Of a DNA stretch of 64,000 nucleotides, positions 12,455 through 24,872 are shown one piece after another. The notes beneath the pieces are model-generated. The model was not told the DNA's origin. It saw only the letters and a list, made by a program, of their open reading frames with translations, and searched no databases. Source of the stretch: Mucor racemosus (lineage: Eukaryota > Mucoromycota > Mucoromycetes > Mucorales > Mucoraceae); the NCBI GenBank assembly GCA_027405735.1, contig JAPEHQ010000012.1:620001-684000 (forward strand). The letters run 5' to 3'. Both the position numbers and the translations under genes were made by a program. Each line of letters starts with the position of its first letter. The stretch's first letter is position 1.

Positions 12455-13745
12455 ATGGAAGGCCTACCACTCGATGGATCATTAAAAATGGATTCAGAAT
12501 CAGGGTTTACTTATAGAAAACCTGTTTTATTAGAACGTCCAGACGTAAGTTTTTTTTTCCATTTCTTGTTTCTGTTGTTATTTACATTTCATAGTTTGAT
12601 AATACACCTGCATCATCTCAAGTATATCCACTTTCCCCAGTAACACCTCCTTCTATTGCAACCCACTCTGTGTTTCAGCATAAATATACAATGGATGATA
12701 ATGCCTCTTTCAATTCGTACATATTACCTAATTATGATACAGAGTCCGTTTCTACCTCTCACAGCTCTGTGGTTTTAAATGGTTTGTACCTTTTTTTGAG
12801 TGGGTGAATGAAAGCATGTAGTTTGACATATTATTGATAGCACCAAGACCACCATCAAATGTACCAATTTCCGAATTTTACAAATATACATCACAGGGCA
12901 TATCGCAAATACAAAGAGCAACACAGGTTTTAATATGGACAGCTGAAAGGGATATTATAAACGAAGATATCGCATCAGCAAATCAAGGCCATACTTTTGA
13001 TAAAACTAAAAATATTGTGAGAGAAATGAAATTGAAAGTGATTGACAATCTGAGAAGTCAAGGTGCTGGCTTTTCATTCTTCAATCGACCAGACAAAGAG
13101 GAGCGACTCGAAGAAATAGAGAACCGTGTAAATATAGCTAATGCAGAAAAGATCAAAGAACTGGAAAAAGGCATCCAAATGTATATACCCAAAAAAAAAA
13201 AAAAGAAAACTATATTAATGATTTTAATTCAATTTTTACATAGGTTTCAAGATGAATTAGATGATTGGAAAGATTTTTCAGGAAGAGTATATCAACGTCA
13301 TGCTGAAGCAATGGATACAACTCAGGAAAGCACAACCATTAATCTTGAAGATATTGATGTGGATTCTATGTTTGAAGATTTAGACGAAACCCAACGAGAA
13401 TTCTACCTTACGTATTGCACCACAACTGACTCTGATGATTCAGATTTAAATGAAACGATCAAAGAAACCATTGATCCTGGTATAACTCAAATTCGACAAT
13501 CATTAAATACAGCAAATCAATTTGTTTTAAAAACACAACATTATACAAATGGTCGATTATCAAGTTTAGCAAAGAAAGTTATGGATAGATCAAGAATTAT
13601 ACCAACTGAATATGATCAAAAAATACCTGGCGTATTTGAAAATAGCGAAGAACAAAGAAAAGAAAGTGAATTGAGAAATGTACAGCACATGTTGCGTTTA
13701 TCTACAAGGCAAAATAGCTCATCATCTATGGTGGAAGATCCATAA
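12455..13745 (+). CDS. DSN1: kinetochore protein DSN1/MIS13 (MIS12/MIND complex subunit)
   Basis: Four exons, 12455-12544, 12595-12781, 12841-13180 and 13244-13745, give 372 residues. The key segment is EFYKYTSQGISQIQRATQVL followed by IWTAERDIINEDI near residue 105. It matches the conserved Mis13/Dsn1 pattern of an F/LY-H head, an R-x2-QLL core and a W-C/T-x2-R stretch just before a long helix. The rest is helical and charged, with DDWKDF and a region rich in Asp/Glu and Asn. The N-terminal 90 residues are Ser/Pro/Thr-rich and probably disordered, as in Dsn1 orthologues, where Aurora B regulates this part. Known role: with Mis12, Nnf1 and Nsl1 it links centromeric chromatin to the Ndc80 complex. 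Sequence conservation in this family is low, so the call rests mainly on the central motif. Intron 3 contains a long A run. Confidence 0.7.
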
Positions 13746-15180
13746 CTTTTAATTTTGATTCCTTATGAACTTGATTGTACCTATATCATGCTTTCTGGGA
13801 GAAATGTCCAATTCAAATTGGAGATTCAATAAAGTGTTGTTCTTTGTCGAATTATTGAAGCCTAAATAGTCATAATTTATCAAGATATGTAATAATATAA
13901 AACAATCAGTAAATCATGCTCTTTCTTGCCATATCTTTAGTTTTCAACTTTCAATCGTAAAATTTTGACTTTTCTTTTGAAAAAGTGAATTGTTGTTTTA
14001 TTATTTTCTCAACATTATTTGGCAATCATAATTGATTTGTAGCCACCAAATCGTACCAACATATGGATAAAGGTGATTATCGTCATGTTATCCTGTTAAA
14101 TTTAGATTCATCTTTTAATAGATATTAATACGTATTTGTAGTTAAATAGTATCGTCTATTTATGGACCAAATGTGTAATAGTAAACTCTAGTGGTGTCTC
14201 ATGAAATGCTTTGTTGATTCGCTAAGCAGTAAGAAACGAGGCTGAGGAGAGTGCACATTATCTGTTTGTACTTAACTAAAAATTAACTAACAACATGCTT
14301 CTAGTACTACTGTGGCAGGAACATATCCTCTATATGTTAACTGTAATATTACAATATTAATAACAGCTTTGCCATTGTAATCTCTCAAGTACTATCCCAT
14401 CCGTTCTGTAAATTGGGATTAAATGGTATCCATAAAAAACCACAATTGATGTTGTATAATTCATCGAATTATATTGCTTAAATTAATAAATATTTGTGGC
14501 TAAACAACTAATCAAACAGCCCGTTTCAATAAATTTTTCAAAAATAAAGCATCTCCCTAAACTGAACAAAATGGTACAATGCTAAATAAATTAAAGCTAA
14601 AATTATAATTTGTTTGATTTCATATGCTAAGCTAAGTGGTACTTTGTATTACTTGACATGAAATCTGATCTGGGCATTCAGAACATACGTATATTGGGAT
14701 GTCAAATGTTCTCCGCGCCTTGACTAAACTTTACGTATTCTATTTATAATTAGTTATTTTTAATCAGAAAATAAAAGTGCTTTTACTAATTTGCATGATT
14801 GATCTGATCTAGAGTATGATATGCGTTGCATTCAGCTCATACGGTCATCTTATTTGATTGATAGAATTTGTATAGTAAAATAAATTAAGATCCACAAATG
14901 TAGGTAACGCGAATTGCAATTTACGACAAAGGCACGTTGTTGTACAGAAAAGGCTGTGGCCCATCAATACTAACTTTAATATACTAGCTTCTTTTACAAT
15001 ACAGAAGCTACCATACGTGGTAACACTCAACTACCCGCAGTCGTTCGTGATAACAGCTGTACAAACTTTAAATCAAATCAGAATTCATATATTCAGAGAG
15101 AATAGAAGTATAAATTTAAGCTACATTTATAATAACACTTCTCTCTTTTCTAATTAATTAATTATTAAAAACAAAATCTT
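13746..15180. other. intergenic DNA between DSN1 and the Cys-rich gene
   Basis: Nothing gene-like seen. A probable DSN1 polyadenylation signal (CAATAAAG) lies near 13828. The remaining sequence is AT-rich with no frames above about 60 codons that look coding. Confidence 0.55.
15108..15115 (+). promoter_or_regulatory. TATA box of the 77-aa Cys-rich gene
   Basis: GTATAAAT lies about 75 bases before the ATG at 15185, followed by a C/T-rich start region (CACTTCTCTCTTTTC). The same layout is seen at the other TATA-driven small genes of this window. Confidence 0.55.
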
Positions 15181-15184
15181 ACAA

Positions 15185-15418
15185 ATGGCTACCGTATACA
15201 GGGATGAAGCATTAATCAAGCAACTTGAAGCCGAAATTGAAGAAAACGAATGTGGTGCATCTGATTGTCTTTGGTTTTTCTGCTGTGGTATCTTTGGTTT
15301 AGTTTGTATTATCCCCAAATACAACAAGAGAAAGTTCGCTAATGATCGTTTGATTCTTGAGTTATCCAAACCCAAGCATGTTCCTGTTGCAGTTGACAAA
15401 AAGCAAGCCATCAACTAA
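15185..15418 (+). CDS. small Cys-rich membrane protein, 77 aa, unknown function
   Basis: A single exon encodes MATVYRDEALIKQLEAEIEE, a charged amphipathic N-terminus. It is followed by a hydrophobic Cys/Phe-rich stretch (residues about 24-47, with CGASDC, FFCCGIFGLVCII) and then a basic and acidic tail with KYNKRKF. The central stretch is long enough for one membrane helix and its cysteines (CC pair) could be palmitoylated, a layout a little like PLAC8/cornifelin-type proteins but without their full CCxxxxCPC motif. A TATA box, a clean pyrimidine leader and an A-rich context before the ATG argue that it is a real and possibly strongly expressed gene. I do not recognise the family. Confidence 0.65.
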   Translation: MATVYRDEALIKQLEAEIEENECGASDCLWFFCCGIFGLVCIIPKYNKRKFANDRLILELSKPKHVPVAVDKKQAIN

Positions 15419-17034
15419 ATGATTCTCAAGTGTATCATCATACATTTATAACGGTTCTACCTTATTATAAAATGTATATTACAGAGGCTTTCATACAATG
15501 CTGTACTTTTCTCTATTATTTCTTGGTGATGAACAATGTATCAAAGCTGATTTACCATTTAAATATCCATAATTATATAATACTCTCATTTTCCTTAAAT
15601 ATCATTCAATATTGCCCTATAATATGTACTATAAAATAATATTATTTCCTCAGGAAATTGCAATAAATCTCTATAAAAAATTTACAAACTGAATTTCTAT
15701 ATCAATTCCATTATCATAAACATATCTACTGTTCACGTTGCTTCATTTTTTATTTATAAAATTGGATCTTATAGATCTGGATTCCAAGAAACCTGGAACT
15801 TTACATCAATTAGAATAATGGTAGATTATCCAATGCAATCCCAATTCAATATTTGAAAACCCAGAATTGAAACGAAAGATAAATTGAAGAACAATATTAA
15901 CATCTGATCCCAAAAAAAAGGACTCAATGAAGACGGAAAAAGGAAGAGACAACTGGCTACCCTTTTTTATCCAAGGTATTACATTTGGATCATTCAGACC
16001 TAACATTCCATTTTAATCCAACAAAACATACGAATAAAGCTTCTGTGAAAGAGACTCCTGAGTTACCAACGTTGACACCTAATGTTTTAAACCAAAACAA
16101 ATGGTAAAGTAACTTACAACTATCCGTATCTGAATTTGATTGGGATAATCAGTAGCCAAGCAAGGAACCAGTTCTAAGCTACAGGGTGGAATGGCATGCA
16201 AGTAATCCAGATTTACTGGCGATACGTTCAGCGACAAGGTTATGTCCACATTGGAGTACACCAACTGTCTAACAAGACCTTTATATAGTCGGAGGTGCCT
16301 TCTAGCAAAACAAGATAAACGAACAGATCAGCTCAGCAATAAGCTACTCATTTTAGTTTGATTTTTCAATTTTTAGGGATTACAGGAAAATCAGCTATTG
16401 AACTGAAGTTTTTGAGGAATTCAATGGCGCGACAGAGAAGACCCATGGCTCTGTTTCCTCGTCCCTTTCGCTCTAAGAAAGAACAAATGTAATGCTAGAA
16501 ATGGGATAAACCCTGAAACTAAGGCTCAATTTTAAAAAATAAATGTAAACACATTGCAATACAACTTTTATTACGCATAAATGTTGCGTCCATAGGTTAT
16601 TTGTAATATAATGAACCTTTTGATTTGGAATATTTATTGATAAGTCAGTTCACTGATTTTTTTTAGAATTCCTGATTGTTCTTATTGTTCTAAAGTAAGA
16701 TCCTGGAAGCAGAATATATGAGATATACCCACTTGTTGGATTTAGTCGTATGAAATAAGCTCAACTTAAATGTACTGCCTGTGTTACTAATGTAAATAGA
16801 TTGATCTGACATGGAATGTCAGAAAGATATAATCGATCCAATACTAATCTAACGGATAAATATAATATAGAATTTGTATCTAAATAGGATATTAAATAAA
16901 GATTCTCTTCAGTTCTTGTGTGTGATTTAATTTAACAAATTTCTTTTATTAAAATTAAACTACACATTTTTCTAGCGTCAATATTTGTTCTAAAAATTGT
17001 GCAATTCAATAAAAAGGTTGTTTATTTCTTAATT
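15419..17034. other. intergenic region, no gene recognised
   Basis: AT-rich spacer with probable polyadenylation motifs after the 77-aa gene. Between 15770 and 16320 the composition is more balanced and several short frames occur (for example minus-strand 15806-16006 and 16079-16264), which could be debris of a dead mobile element. None carries a motif I can name. Confidence 0.5.
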
Positions 17035-17640
17035 TCGGTAGTTGTTATTGCCATATATGCTGGTTTTAGCTGATTTAGCGCTATCTTTAATTTTAAATGG
17101 TCCGGTGAGCCACAAAACCTACTTAGAAAAAATGGGCGTTTGATTTCTACAATTTAACCATAAAACCAATGTCATGCTAAAATCATAGCTCTGGACACTG
17201 TTACAGCTATTGTATATATTTTAAAAATTAGGGCCCATTTGGGCCAATATTTATTGATTACAAGCATTTTTTTAGTTACTAAATTTCTTTCAGGCAGCGG
17301 AAAAGACTTTTCTTTTCAAAAATATGTACAAAAAAACCTTTTAAAACAGCTTTTAACTAATGAAATCAAGATATGTTATTTGTACATCTACTTCATATTA
17401 ATTGCAACTTCAAAATTCAATTTTGAACCATTATTTGATTTTATAAAAAATTTCAAAAAAATACCTAAAACAATCCGTACAAAATAATTTAAAAAATCAC
17501 ATATTTTTATTTCCCTAGTTTCACAGCAATTCGGGGAGGCTAAAACTTTTGCAATTCTGTGGATCAATATTAGATGTGCCTACCATTGCAACGGGAGCTC
17601 CTTTGGGTGCATATTTGACGACGTATGGAGGAGGAGAGCT
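17035..17640 (+). repeat. interspersed repeat family I, copy G (5' part only)
   Basis: This segment aligns with the reverse complement of about 56600-57065, and from about 17215 with 8920-9150. Shared words include TTGCAACGGGAG, GGGAGGCTAAA, GGATCAATATTAGA and the start region GGTAGTT(G/A)T(T)ATTG. It shows that the complete unit begins near the equivalent of 57065. Its 3' half is missing and replaced by other repeat DNA. Confidence 0.7.
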
Positions 17641-17773
17641 TACTGACTGACTGTCGTATGCATGCCACCTAGTACCACATGTTATTACCTTCTACAGTAT
17701 CAATCCATCTTACAATCTATTGACTACGACATGCATTGGAATGCAAAGTCTTGGTATCGGATACTATAAATAA

Positions 17774-17871
17774 GAAACTTCTAGCGTACTAGGTTTATCC
17801 AGCAGAAATTAACAAGAACCTTTGGACTTCAATTATGACACCATATTATTTCATCCCAGCGGTTAATTAAT
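17774..17871 (+). repeat. interspersed repeat H, copy 1
   Basis: About 100 bp beginning CTTCTAGCGTACTAGG and ending CAGCGGTTAATTA recur at 57486-57580 in the same orientation with roughly 80-90% identity by eye. Both copies sit close to family I repeats. The segment is non-coding as far as I can see. Confidence 0.7.
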
Positions 17872-18025
17872 CGAATAGCTATCCAAGTATATTTAGCGCA
17901 ACATTGAAACAAGGCAACTCATAAGCTCTGCAAGCACGGCTAAACCATGATTGATCCATTTCCATCCATAGATTACTATCAAAAAGATCTAATAATGGTT
18001 CAATAGTGCCTTATTAAATCATATC

Positions 18026-19300
18026 TCAGGATCTCAATGTCAAATCAATATAAAAGGCCATACTTTTATATCTAAATAAACGATTGTCGGTTTTCAAATA
18101 CGCTCTTACGTACGCTTGGAGGGACCCATAACAAACAATCGCCATTTGACGAGAGTCTAATACCCCAGCTTTGGTCATTAATACAATGAATCTTTGCAAG
18201 AAGTCCATCAGAGGTTCCTCAAAATATTGATGAACGGAATGCAATTGCGTAATATAATCAAATCCTGTATGAGTTTCTCTATACTTCTTTAGTAATCTTT
18301 CTTTCATGTCGTTCCAACAACGATATTTATCTCTGTTAGCACTAAGTCCATGTGGTAACAAAACTTTAGGACTCTCATCTATCGATGTGCTGAATGATTG
18401 TCCTAAAGCTTTCTCCCAATGAATATCAATGTTGGAGCTGTAGAAGCTAAATGTAAATTCAAAGCGTTCGATAAAATCTTCCACTGTTCTGAAAGGTACT
18501 ACCAATGTTGCATCGGCTGCTTTCAGTTGGAATGTTCGTGTTGTGTAATTACACAATTCAATATCGAATTTAGGCACTTTGTCAATAGGAATCTTAAATT
18601 TGTTATAGTCCTGCAGCATCATTTGATTGTTATTGCTGGTTGAGATTGACGTATTGGCACTTCAAGACTTTGTATCTTTATGGGATATGTCAGAGCGAAT
18701 GCCATCCAAGATGTCATTCAAGGTATTCAATTTCAATGTTAAATTTTTAATCATGGTTTCTGCATCTGCTGGATCATCAGAGATTACTAAACTTCTGATC
18801 TTTCGACGTATTTTACCAATAAGGATTTCTGTCTCTTCCTCCTCATCTTCCAAATGATTGAGAGTGGTATGAGCATATTGGGATTTCATCGTTGATAACA
18901 AATTAAGATTTTTTTTAACCGAAGTGGAAGAATTTTCACTACTTTCAATTATTAAAGAAGACTGTTCACCCTTGTCAATTTGACTTTGGGTCCCGCCTGA
19001 GATGATGGATACAACATCACCAACTAATGTTGGATTTCTAAAAAGAGTAGGAGGGCCTGAATGAGTAGACGGAAGAGTGGGGTATTCCCTGTCCACATCC
19101 ATTCTCTCAAGCTCCTCATATTCGAAGATTTCATCGTGCGAATTCAACCTTGGTCCATCCTCAATAGAGGTTCTGGAGGTTTTTGATTCTACACTGCTTC
19201 GGCGACTATTCTTTAAAGTCACTTCAGCATATGAAGGTTTGATATTACTAGTATTATAGTTATCGGTCATAATTCTGACTTTTCTTGGTTCCCTTTTCAT
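18026..19300 (-). pseudogene. LTR-retrotransposon gag gene with an in-frame TGA, 3'-truncated element
   Basis: Reading from 19300, a first open part of 212 codons ends in TGA at 18664-18662. The same frame then continues through 13 codons into a second open part of 198 codons ending at 18026. The first part is acidic and Ser-rich with a basic start. The second resembles a Ty3/gypsy-type gag capsid, with WEKALGQSF, a CWNDMKERLLKKY helix and a region with FLQRFIVLM. Frame continuity shows one gag broken by a point stop. No zinc knuckle, protease, reverse transcriptase or integrase follows, so the element is dead or a gag remnant. Upstream sequence at 19303-19520 looks like leader and LTR. Recoding (stop read-through) is a less likely alternative. 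Confidence 0.7.
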
Positions 19301-19302
19301 TT

Positions 19303-19520
19303 TATAATAAAGACCCTACGTTCTCCGTGATTGAATCACTACCTAGTCTCTTTATTACTTTCCTCTTTATAAAAATAAGATCTATTTCCCAATAACTCTC
19401 AACGATATCTTGTTTTTATTATACTGTTGAAGAAATAATTCATTACTCATTCTCTTTTAATAATATTCTTTTTTAAGTATTATTTATCAAGCATGAAAAT
19501 ATACGACACAACACGTGGTT
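19303..19520 (-). mobile_element. leader and probable LTR part of the gag element
   Basis: On the minus strand this DNA runs into the gag ATG. Bases 19395-19515 match plus-strand 41043-41160 (shared words AATAATACTTAAAAAAGAAT and GTATAATAAAAACAAGATATC). Bases 19303-19345 match 41845-41890 (shared word CACGGAGAACGTAGGGTC). The recurrence of the same two blocks in the same order points to an LTR U3/R region followed by the untranslated leader. LTR ends and the primer-binding site could not be set with confidence. Confidence 0.6.
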
Positions 19521-19782
19521 TTATTGGACAGAAATATCATGTTTTGCGGATGGTTTCCTCGATTCACGGTGATCTATGAGAGTAGAAATATAAATTTTTA
19601 TGCAGGATATATGAAAATCTACCATCATGTATAATTGGAGATTAATTGGATCAATACTCACAAGGACGTGGTTTTTTTTTCTTTGTTTTCTGCAGTTGTA
19701 AATATTAGTTTATTATTTTTTAAAACTTAAAACTCATTATCCAGGGCTTAATTTCTGTATTCACAATATAGATCTAATTGAT

Positions 19783-20815
19783 TGCTACTCTATATTTTTT
19801 GTTTCAGCCAAAAATATTGATTTTTCATCGAGATAATCAAAATAATAGTCGATATCACAGCTTACAGCTTATGATAACTGGGTTCCAAAATTTATTTTAA
19901 AAAAATGGACGAAAAATGATGAAAAAAACAAAATCGTTTAATTGCTCATGAACTGCAAAGTAAGTCGACTTAGTATACTAAATAGTTTTTGTACAGTTTT
20001 GAATTTCGCATCCATCTAAATAAAATTCAGACAAACATTTCACATTAAATTTTGCGTAAAATGCAATTGAAATTTTGGAGGTTTTTTGAAGATACACATC
20101 ACTTTTTATAAGTATATTTAAAATATAACTAATGGAGACGATGCGCAAAACAATTATCTATCGATCGAGCTATTGCAACATTTTTTAGGTGCATTTTTCG
20201 TAGAGAAAAAAAGGTTTTTGTCAAATTTTTTTTCAGATTCAGAATTTGGGATGAGGGTATACAAGGGGAAAATGGAAGCTAGAAATGGAGGTACCTTTTT
20301 GTACACATTTTTTAGGATATCTCCACGAAAAATCAATATTTTGAAAAACTCTAAATTGGATCCGAGAGAGCTCAACGAGCTTAATGACATGAATGTAAAA
20401 AAAAATGTTGCTCGATTTAACCAATATTCTGAAACCTACTATAGAAATGCCAAAAAAAATGAAAAAAAAACAAAAGTGTTCAGAATTTTTTTATATTGAA
20501 ATATGTTATAAAGCACTTCAAAACAAGTAAGTTTTATTATTAAAAAGTGTTAGTATAGCTTAAGTTTTTCTAGAGATATGAAGCCTCAAAGTTTTCAATC
20601 CTTTAGCAGTGAAATACGCGTAAAAAATCTGAAACATTAGCACTGAAAAATTAATACCAACTGTAAAAAATAGGATATTTCCGGATACTTATTTTTGAAT
20701 TAAAGCTGAACATCTCAGGTACATTGGCATATAATTTTTCTTTGGTGTTATTGAGCGAAACAAAAAGTAGATCAGGGATGAAAAGTGAGATCCAGTTTTC
20801 AAGGAAAAAGTAGTA
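19783..20815 (+). repeat. interspersed repeat family I, copy B
   Basis: Closely similar to 9643-10680 over its whole length, from ATATTTTTTGTTTCAGCC to CCAGTTTTCAAGGAAAAAG. It carries the same short sense frame (20173-20499 here, extended by small changes). It lacks the 5' section seen in copies A and D. Confidence 0.85.
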
Positions 20816-23800
20816 AATTTTACATGTTTTCGAATCTTTCGTGAGATAGTATAGAATCAATCATAAATTCAGGTACTAATGAATACATAATGAAAGGATT
20901 TCACGTTTTAATATTCAGAATACAGATTTCCATCTTTTGCAAATCAGTCATAAAAAGTTATATACATTTGCAATGTCTACTTGATTTCGAATCCTTTATT
21001 TAAAACCATGATAAATAGTAATATCATGTATGCATTTGATCCTCTGTATCTGCGCCTGTCCAATTACTGTTACCTTCTATATAATATTTATGCGCTTTCA
21101 GATCTAGGCAAGGACCTACGCTCTTGGAGAATTTTTATACCATGTGAAAATATGCCATATTGTTTCAATATGCATAAAAAGTATTTGGAAGCTGTCAAGG
21201 TAAAATACAAATTTCTTGTTTTGTGAAACTCCAATTGCTTTTGGAAGTAGTATATCATATTGTATTTTGTCGCATAAATCTGCACTTTTGAAAAGCACAA
21301 TTTTATAGGCTACAGCATTTGCAGATATACCAAACAATCATCTTATTTAATAACTGTACATTGGAATAACTTAATTTTATTTTAAGAATACGTTTTTACT
21401 CAAGTTTTTTTCAAGAAAGTAAATCAAATATGAGTATGTAATCGAATAATTTTTTTATAAATTGGGACAACATTTTGTTATTTATTATCGTGTAATTTAT
21501 GTATAGACTGTTTTAGTTTATGTAGATTTCGAGTAAATAATATTCTTTGATTGCATGTATTTACTCACTTAATGAAACCATCGTAATCGATCTTTTATCC
21601 TGGGGTGATATGACTTTGGGAAATGGTATTGTAATCATGGTCAATGTATTTGTGCGATGTGCTAATTGTAAAACGCTTTCCTTGTCTAAAATTTTCGTAT
21701 AATCTATCACTAAGGATTGCGTAATCAAAGTCTGCGAAGCGACATGAGAAATGAGCAGCGCGATATAATAAATATTCCATTATGTGCAGACATCGAAAGC
21801 TCAAATTAATAAATACTAGACTTTGGAAACTTTTAAATATATGATAAGATATAGGGCATTTATGTTTGTATATATAGAATGATATGGAAAATAGCTAGAG
21901 GTTTAGCAATAAATGTCACTCATAATTTGTCATTTTTCTTTAACATATGACATTCCAATTTTCAGTTTACAATTGCTTTCTTGATGTTTTGTACAGCATA
22001 AACCTCTAGATATTTGTGCGTTGATGTTTACTTGAAAGGTTATCACGCTCTGTGAAAGTAAAAATATGAACCAAAGGTCATTTTTTAAGATATTCTTATA
22101 ACATATATAGATCAACAAGCCACATGGTACAAAGAAAAGGATTTTATGATAGATTTTTTTTTTTATTTTTACAAAATTATGAAACAAATATATACAAAGA
22201 ATGAACAATCTAATAAAAGTAAAATTATTATTAGTATAAAGGATTTAAATAAAAAAAAGTTATAAAAAATCTTTCATAAATTTCAGATATATTAATGTTT
22301 CGCTATCAGCATACAGGCTTGCGCCCTACTAAGCGTGGTGGTGCATGATAATTATTGAAACCATTTGTATCATCATATAAAAATGAAAAAGATAATGACT
22401 AAAAGATTTACTTACCAATTAAGATGGTTCATTCTCTTCAACAAGTATCTTGATCCAAAAAGACAAGCAAAATCTTTTTTCAACTATAAAGATTTAATAA
22501 AATTAGCAAACATGTTCATTATACAATGATAGATATATATGAGCAAGACACTAAATTTTGAAAAAAGAAATTCATACTTCAGTAATAAATATAAATGTTC
22601 TCTTTCATTATTTTTCAGAGAGATTCCCATTTTATACAATCATCTTCATATGAATAACCTTCTTTTACATAAAGTGTGCCACACAATACATTCTTATTAC
22701 GTTTGTTTTTGATCGAGTACTTACAGTTTTAGTTTGCCTTGAAGGAATATCCTTCATTGTAGAAAAGAAGAAACCTAGTGCTCGATTTTCGATGGACTTT
22801 TTAAATCAATTTTCGTGAAAAAAATTTTTGACAGATAGAGAAAAAAAAGGACTGGTAGAATTATAATGTATAATTGGTCTAAACAGACTGCTTAATTTTG
22901 TATTGAATTTCATCTCTTTGTTTCCATGGAACAGTCCTATCAAGATCTTTCGGTTGCAGGACAATGAGCAAATTGTAGCAATATTGGCTTTAATGTAGAC
23001 AAACAACCCAAAATCTCATATGCAAACAATTCAAAATTCATAAAAAAATACAAAATAATCAAGATAATGTATAGAGTAGATGACTTTTCTTCATAAAAAG
23101 TGCGTATACTATAGAAACTAATGGCAATTTGATGTTATCGGTGTTTCGAATAGAAGCGAAAACAATATTTTTGCCATCTTTTCAATTTTTAAAGAGTTTA
23201 TTCTCATTCAAATCAAATTATAGATTAAAGAAATTTTAGATTTCGTAAATAATGTTATCTCAGGTGTATTTAGGTATTTTTTATTTCGTAATTATATACT
23301 GACAGTATACGACGCTCCGACTTTAAAAAATGGGTATTGATAAAATACTATGGGCGGCGATTTTTATAAAATATTATATCTGATAAAGTAAGTTTTTTAC
23401 TGATGACAGATGACATTATATGTTGATTGTACAATACATCTATTGCGATTCTTGAGCCCTTGATACTATCTTTAGCGTCCTATTGCTTCTAATGTAAAAG
23501 AATCTAATTCATCGCATTTTCAATTTATCATATATGATATAATGCCATATAGAAAAAGGGATATTTATACTTTAAAAAATATGTATAAAAACGATGAGTA
23601 TGACAATATATTATTTCTCTGTTTTTTTTTTCCAAATGTCATATTATACTCATTATTTGTACAAATATATTATATCCACTAGAAAAAGTTAGTAATAAGT
23701 ATTTGTAATACACGGATAAATTGAATACTCACAATTGTTTTAGAAATTTCTGATCCTGAAAGTGAGCTAAAAATCAAATGTAGCAAACTATTAAAAAGCA

Positions 23801-23875
23801 AGAAAATAAAAGACATTTTAATCAAGTCGTTGTTGGGTATTTCAAATTAGTTGAGCATTTTATAATTAAATTAAC
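20816..23875. other. 3-kb gene-free AT-rich region
   Basis: Only short frames without motifs on both strands (for example about 81 codons at 20981-21226). No RNA gene, tandem repeat or promoter stands out. The last 130 bases before 23876 could hold an upstream exon of the following gene, but no splice model was convincing. Confidence 0.5.
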
Positions 23876-24373
23876 ATGTGCAAAGGTCTCAGTATCTCAA
23901 AATCTAGATATCCATCATATAGTAATGGAAGTTTAGCAGATGCAATATTCGATATAATCTACATTCCAAACAACAATAACAAATCAGAGCTTTTACCACC
24001 TATTGCTGTTGTTGTTCAAGAAACAATCAACAAATCTGTTATGGCAGATTTGGTATTTCACAGTACAGCACTATACCAACAGTACAAAATGTTACCCGTT
24101 ATGTTAATTGTATCTATGAAAGGGTATGCTTGTGATAAAATGAAAGATGAATTTGGTTCCAAAAAGAATGATATATCATGCTTGGCTAAATCAACTAGCT
24201 GTTTGTTTTGGGCTCAACATTTGTATGTATTGTCTTGGGAATCTATAGAGTCGTTTACTGATATAACTCCAATGGATCAATTGGTCGCTTTGGTTTATTG
24301 TATAATCAATAAAGAGGATATTCTAAAGAATCATCAAGATGCTACAATTAAACTTTTTCTTAAACTTCTTTGA
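23876..24373 (+). CDS. PD-(D/E)XK-like protein of a Mucorales-type family, possibly inactive or partial
   Basis: A single frame of 165 codons. The order of motifs is an Asp in a hydrophobic strand (FDIIYIP), then LLPPIAVVVQETINKSVMAD, then an alternating helix/strand (ALYQQYKMLPVMLIVSM), then CLFWAQHLYVLSW and a late PMDQLVALVYCI. This resembles, from memory, a large family of Mucorales proteins with a PD-(D/E)XK-like core in which the second strand normally reads PPI-x-(I/V)E(V/I)Q. Here the expected acidic residue is Val (VVVQ), so nuclease chemistry is unlikely. The start at 23876 is the first ATG and the N-terminus looks short, so an upstream exon may be missing. A T31 run follows the stop closely. 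The function is unknown. Confidence 0.5.
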   Translation: MCKGLSISKSRYPSYSNGSLADAIFDIIYIPNNNNKSELLPPIAVVVQETINKSVMADLVFHSTALYQQYKMLPVMLIVSMKGYACDKMKDEFGSKKNDISCLAKSTSCLFWAQHLYVLSWESIESFTDITPMDQLVALVYCIINKEDILKNHQDATIKLFLKLL

Positions 24374-24393
24374 TGAATGGTGATTAATAAAAT

Positions 24394-24397
<4 letters not shown>

Positions 24398-24428
<31 letters not shown>
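24398..24428 (+). repeat. poly-T run, 31 nt
   Basis: An uninterrupted T tract 25 bases after the stop of the PD-(D/E)XK-like gene. It may serve as part of the 3' end region or be simple-sequence expansion. Similar runs occur through the window. Confidence 0.8.
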
Positions 24429-24872
24429 CCTAACGTAAGGAAATGTACAAAAATACCCGGTTCTTGGATGAGCCTGTGCTTCTTTGGGCAAATGAGAATT
24501 GATCATTGATATGGATTCTGCATTTGTGTTACAATGCAATTAACTGCGTATAACTTTTGTTGATTTTATACGAATTTAATGCTTTTAATTTGGTAAATGA
24601 TCAAAAAAGATTAAATATGCATTAAAAATATGCTTAAAAAGAACATTTATCCATTTGATCCATGATTATTAATGATAAATATAGGTTTTTTTTAAAGATC
24701 AAAGCATCTAAAAATACATTGATATACAGTATGATTTATTATTTATGAATGATAGTGTAATAAAGTTGGCTATTTCAGTATTGTTATTGCCATGAATGAA
24801 AAATGTTTCGTATATAAAAAAAAAAAAAAAGAGGTAGGGAGTAAAATGATTATGGGGTATATATCTACAATT
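24429..24872. other. intergenic spacer
   Basis: Holds the 3' regions of the two flanking convergent genes. A minus-strand polyadenylation signal could lie near 24720-24800. Nothing else seen. Confidence 0.5.

Noticed and set aside
15770..16320. Possible dead retroelement pol fragment
   Set aside because: Composition is slightly different from the flanks, but neither strand gave a recognisable reverse transcriptase, RNase H or integrase motif.
20981..21226. 81-codon plus-strand frame
   Set aside because: No motif, no promoter, and a comparable antisense frame. Probably chance in AT-rich DNA.
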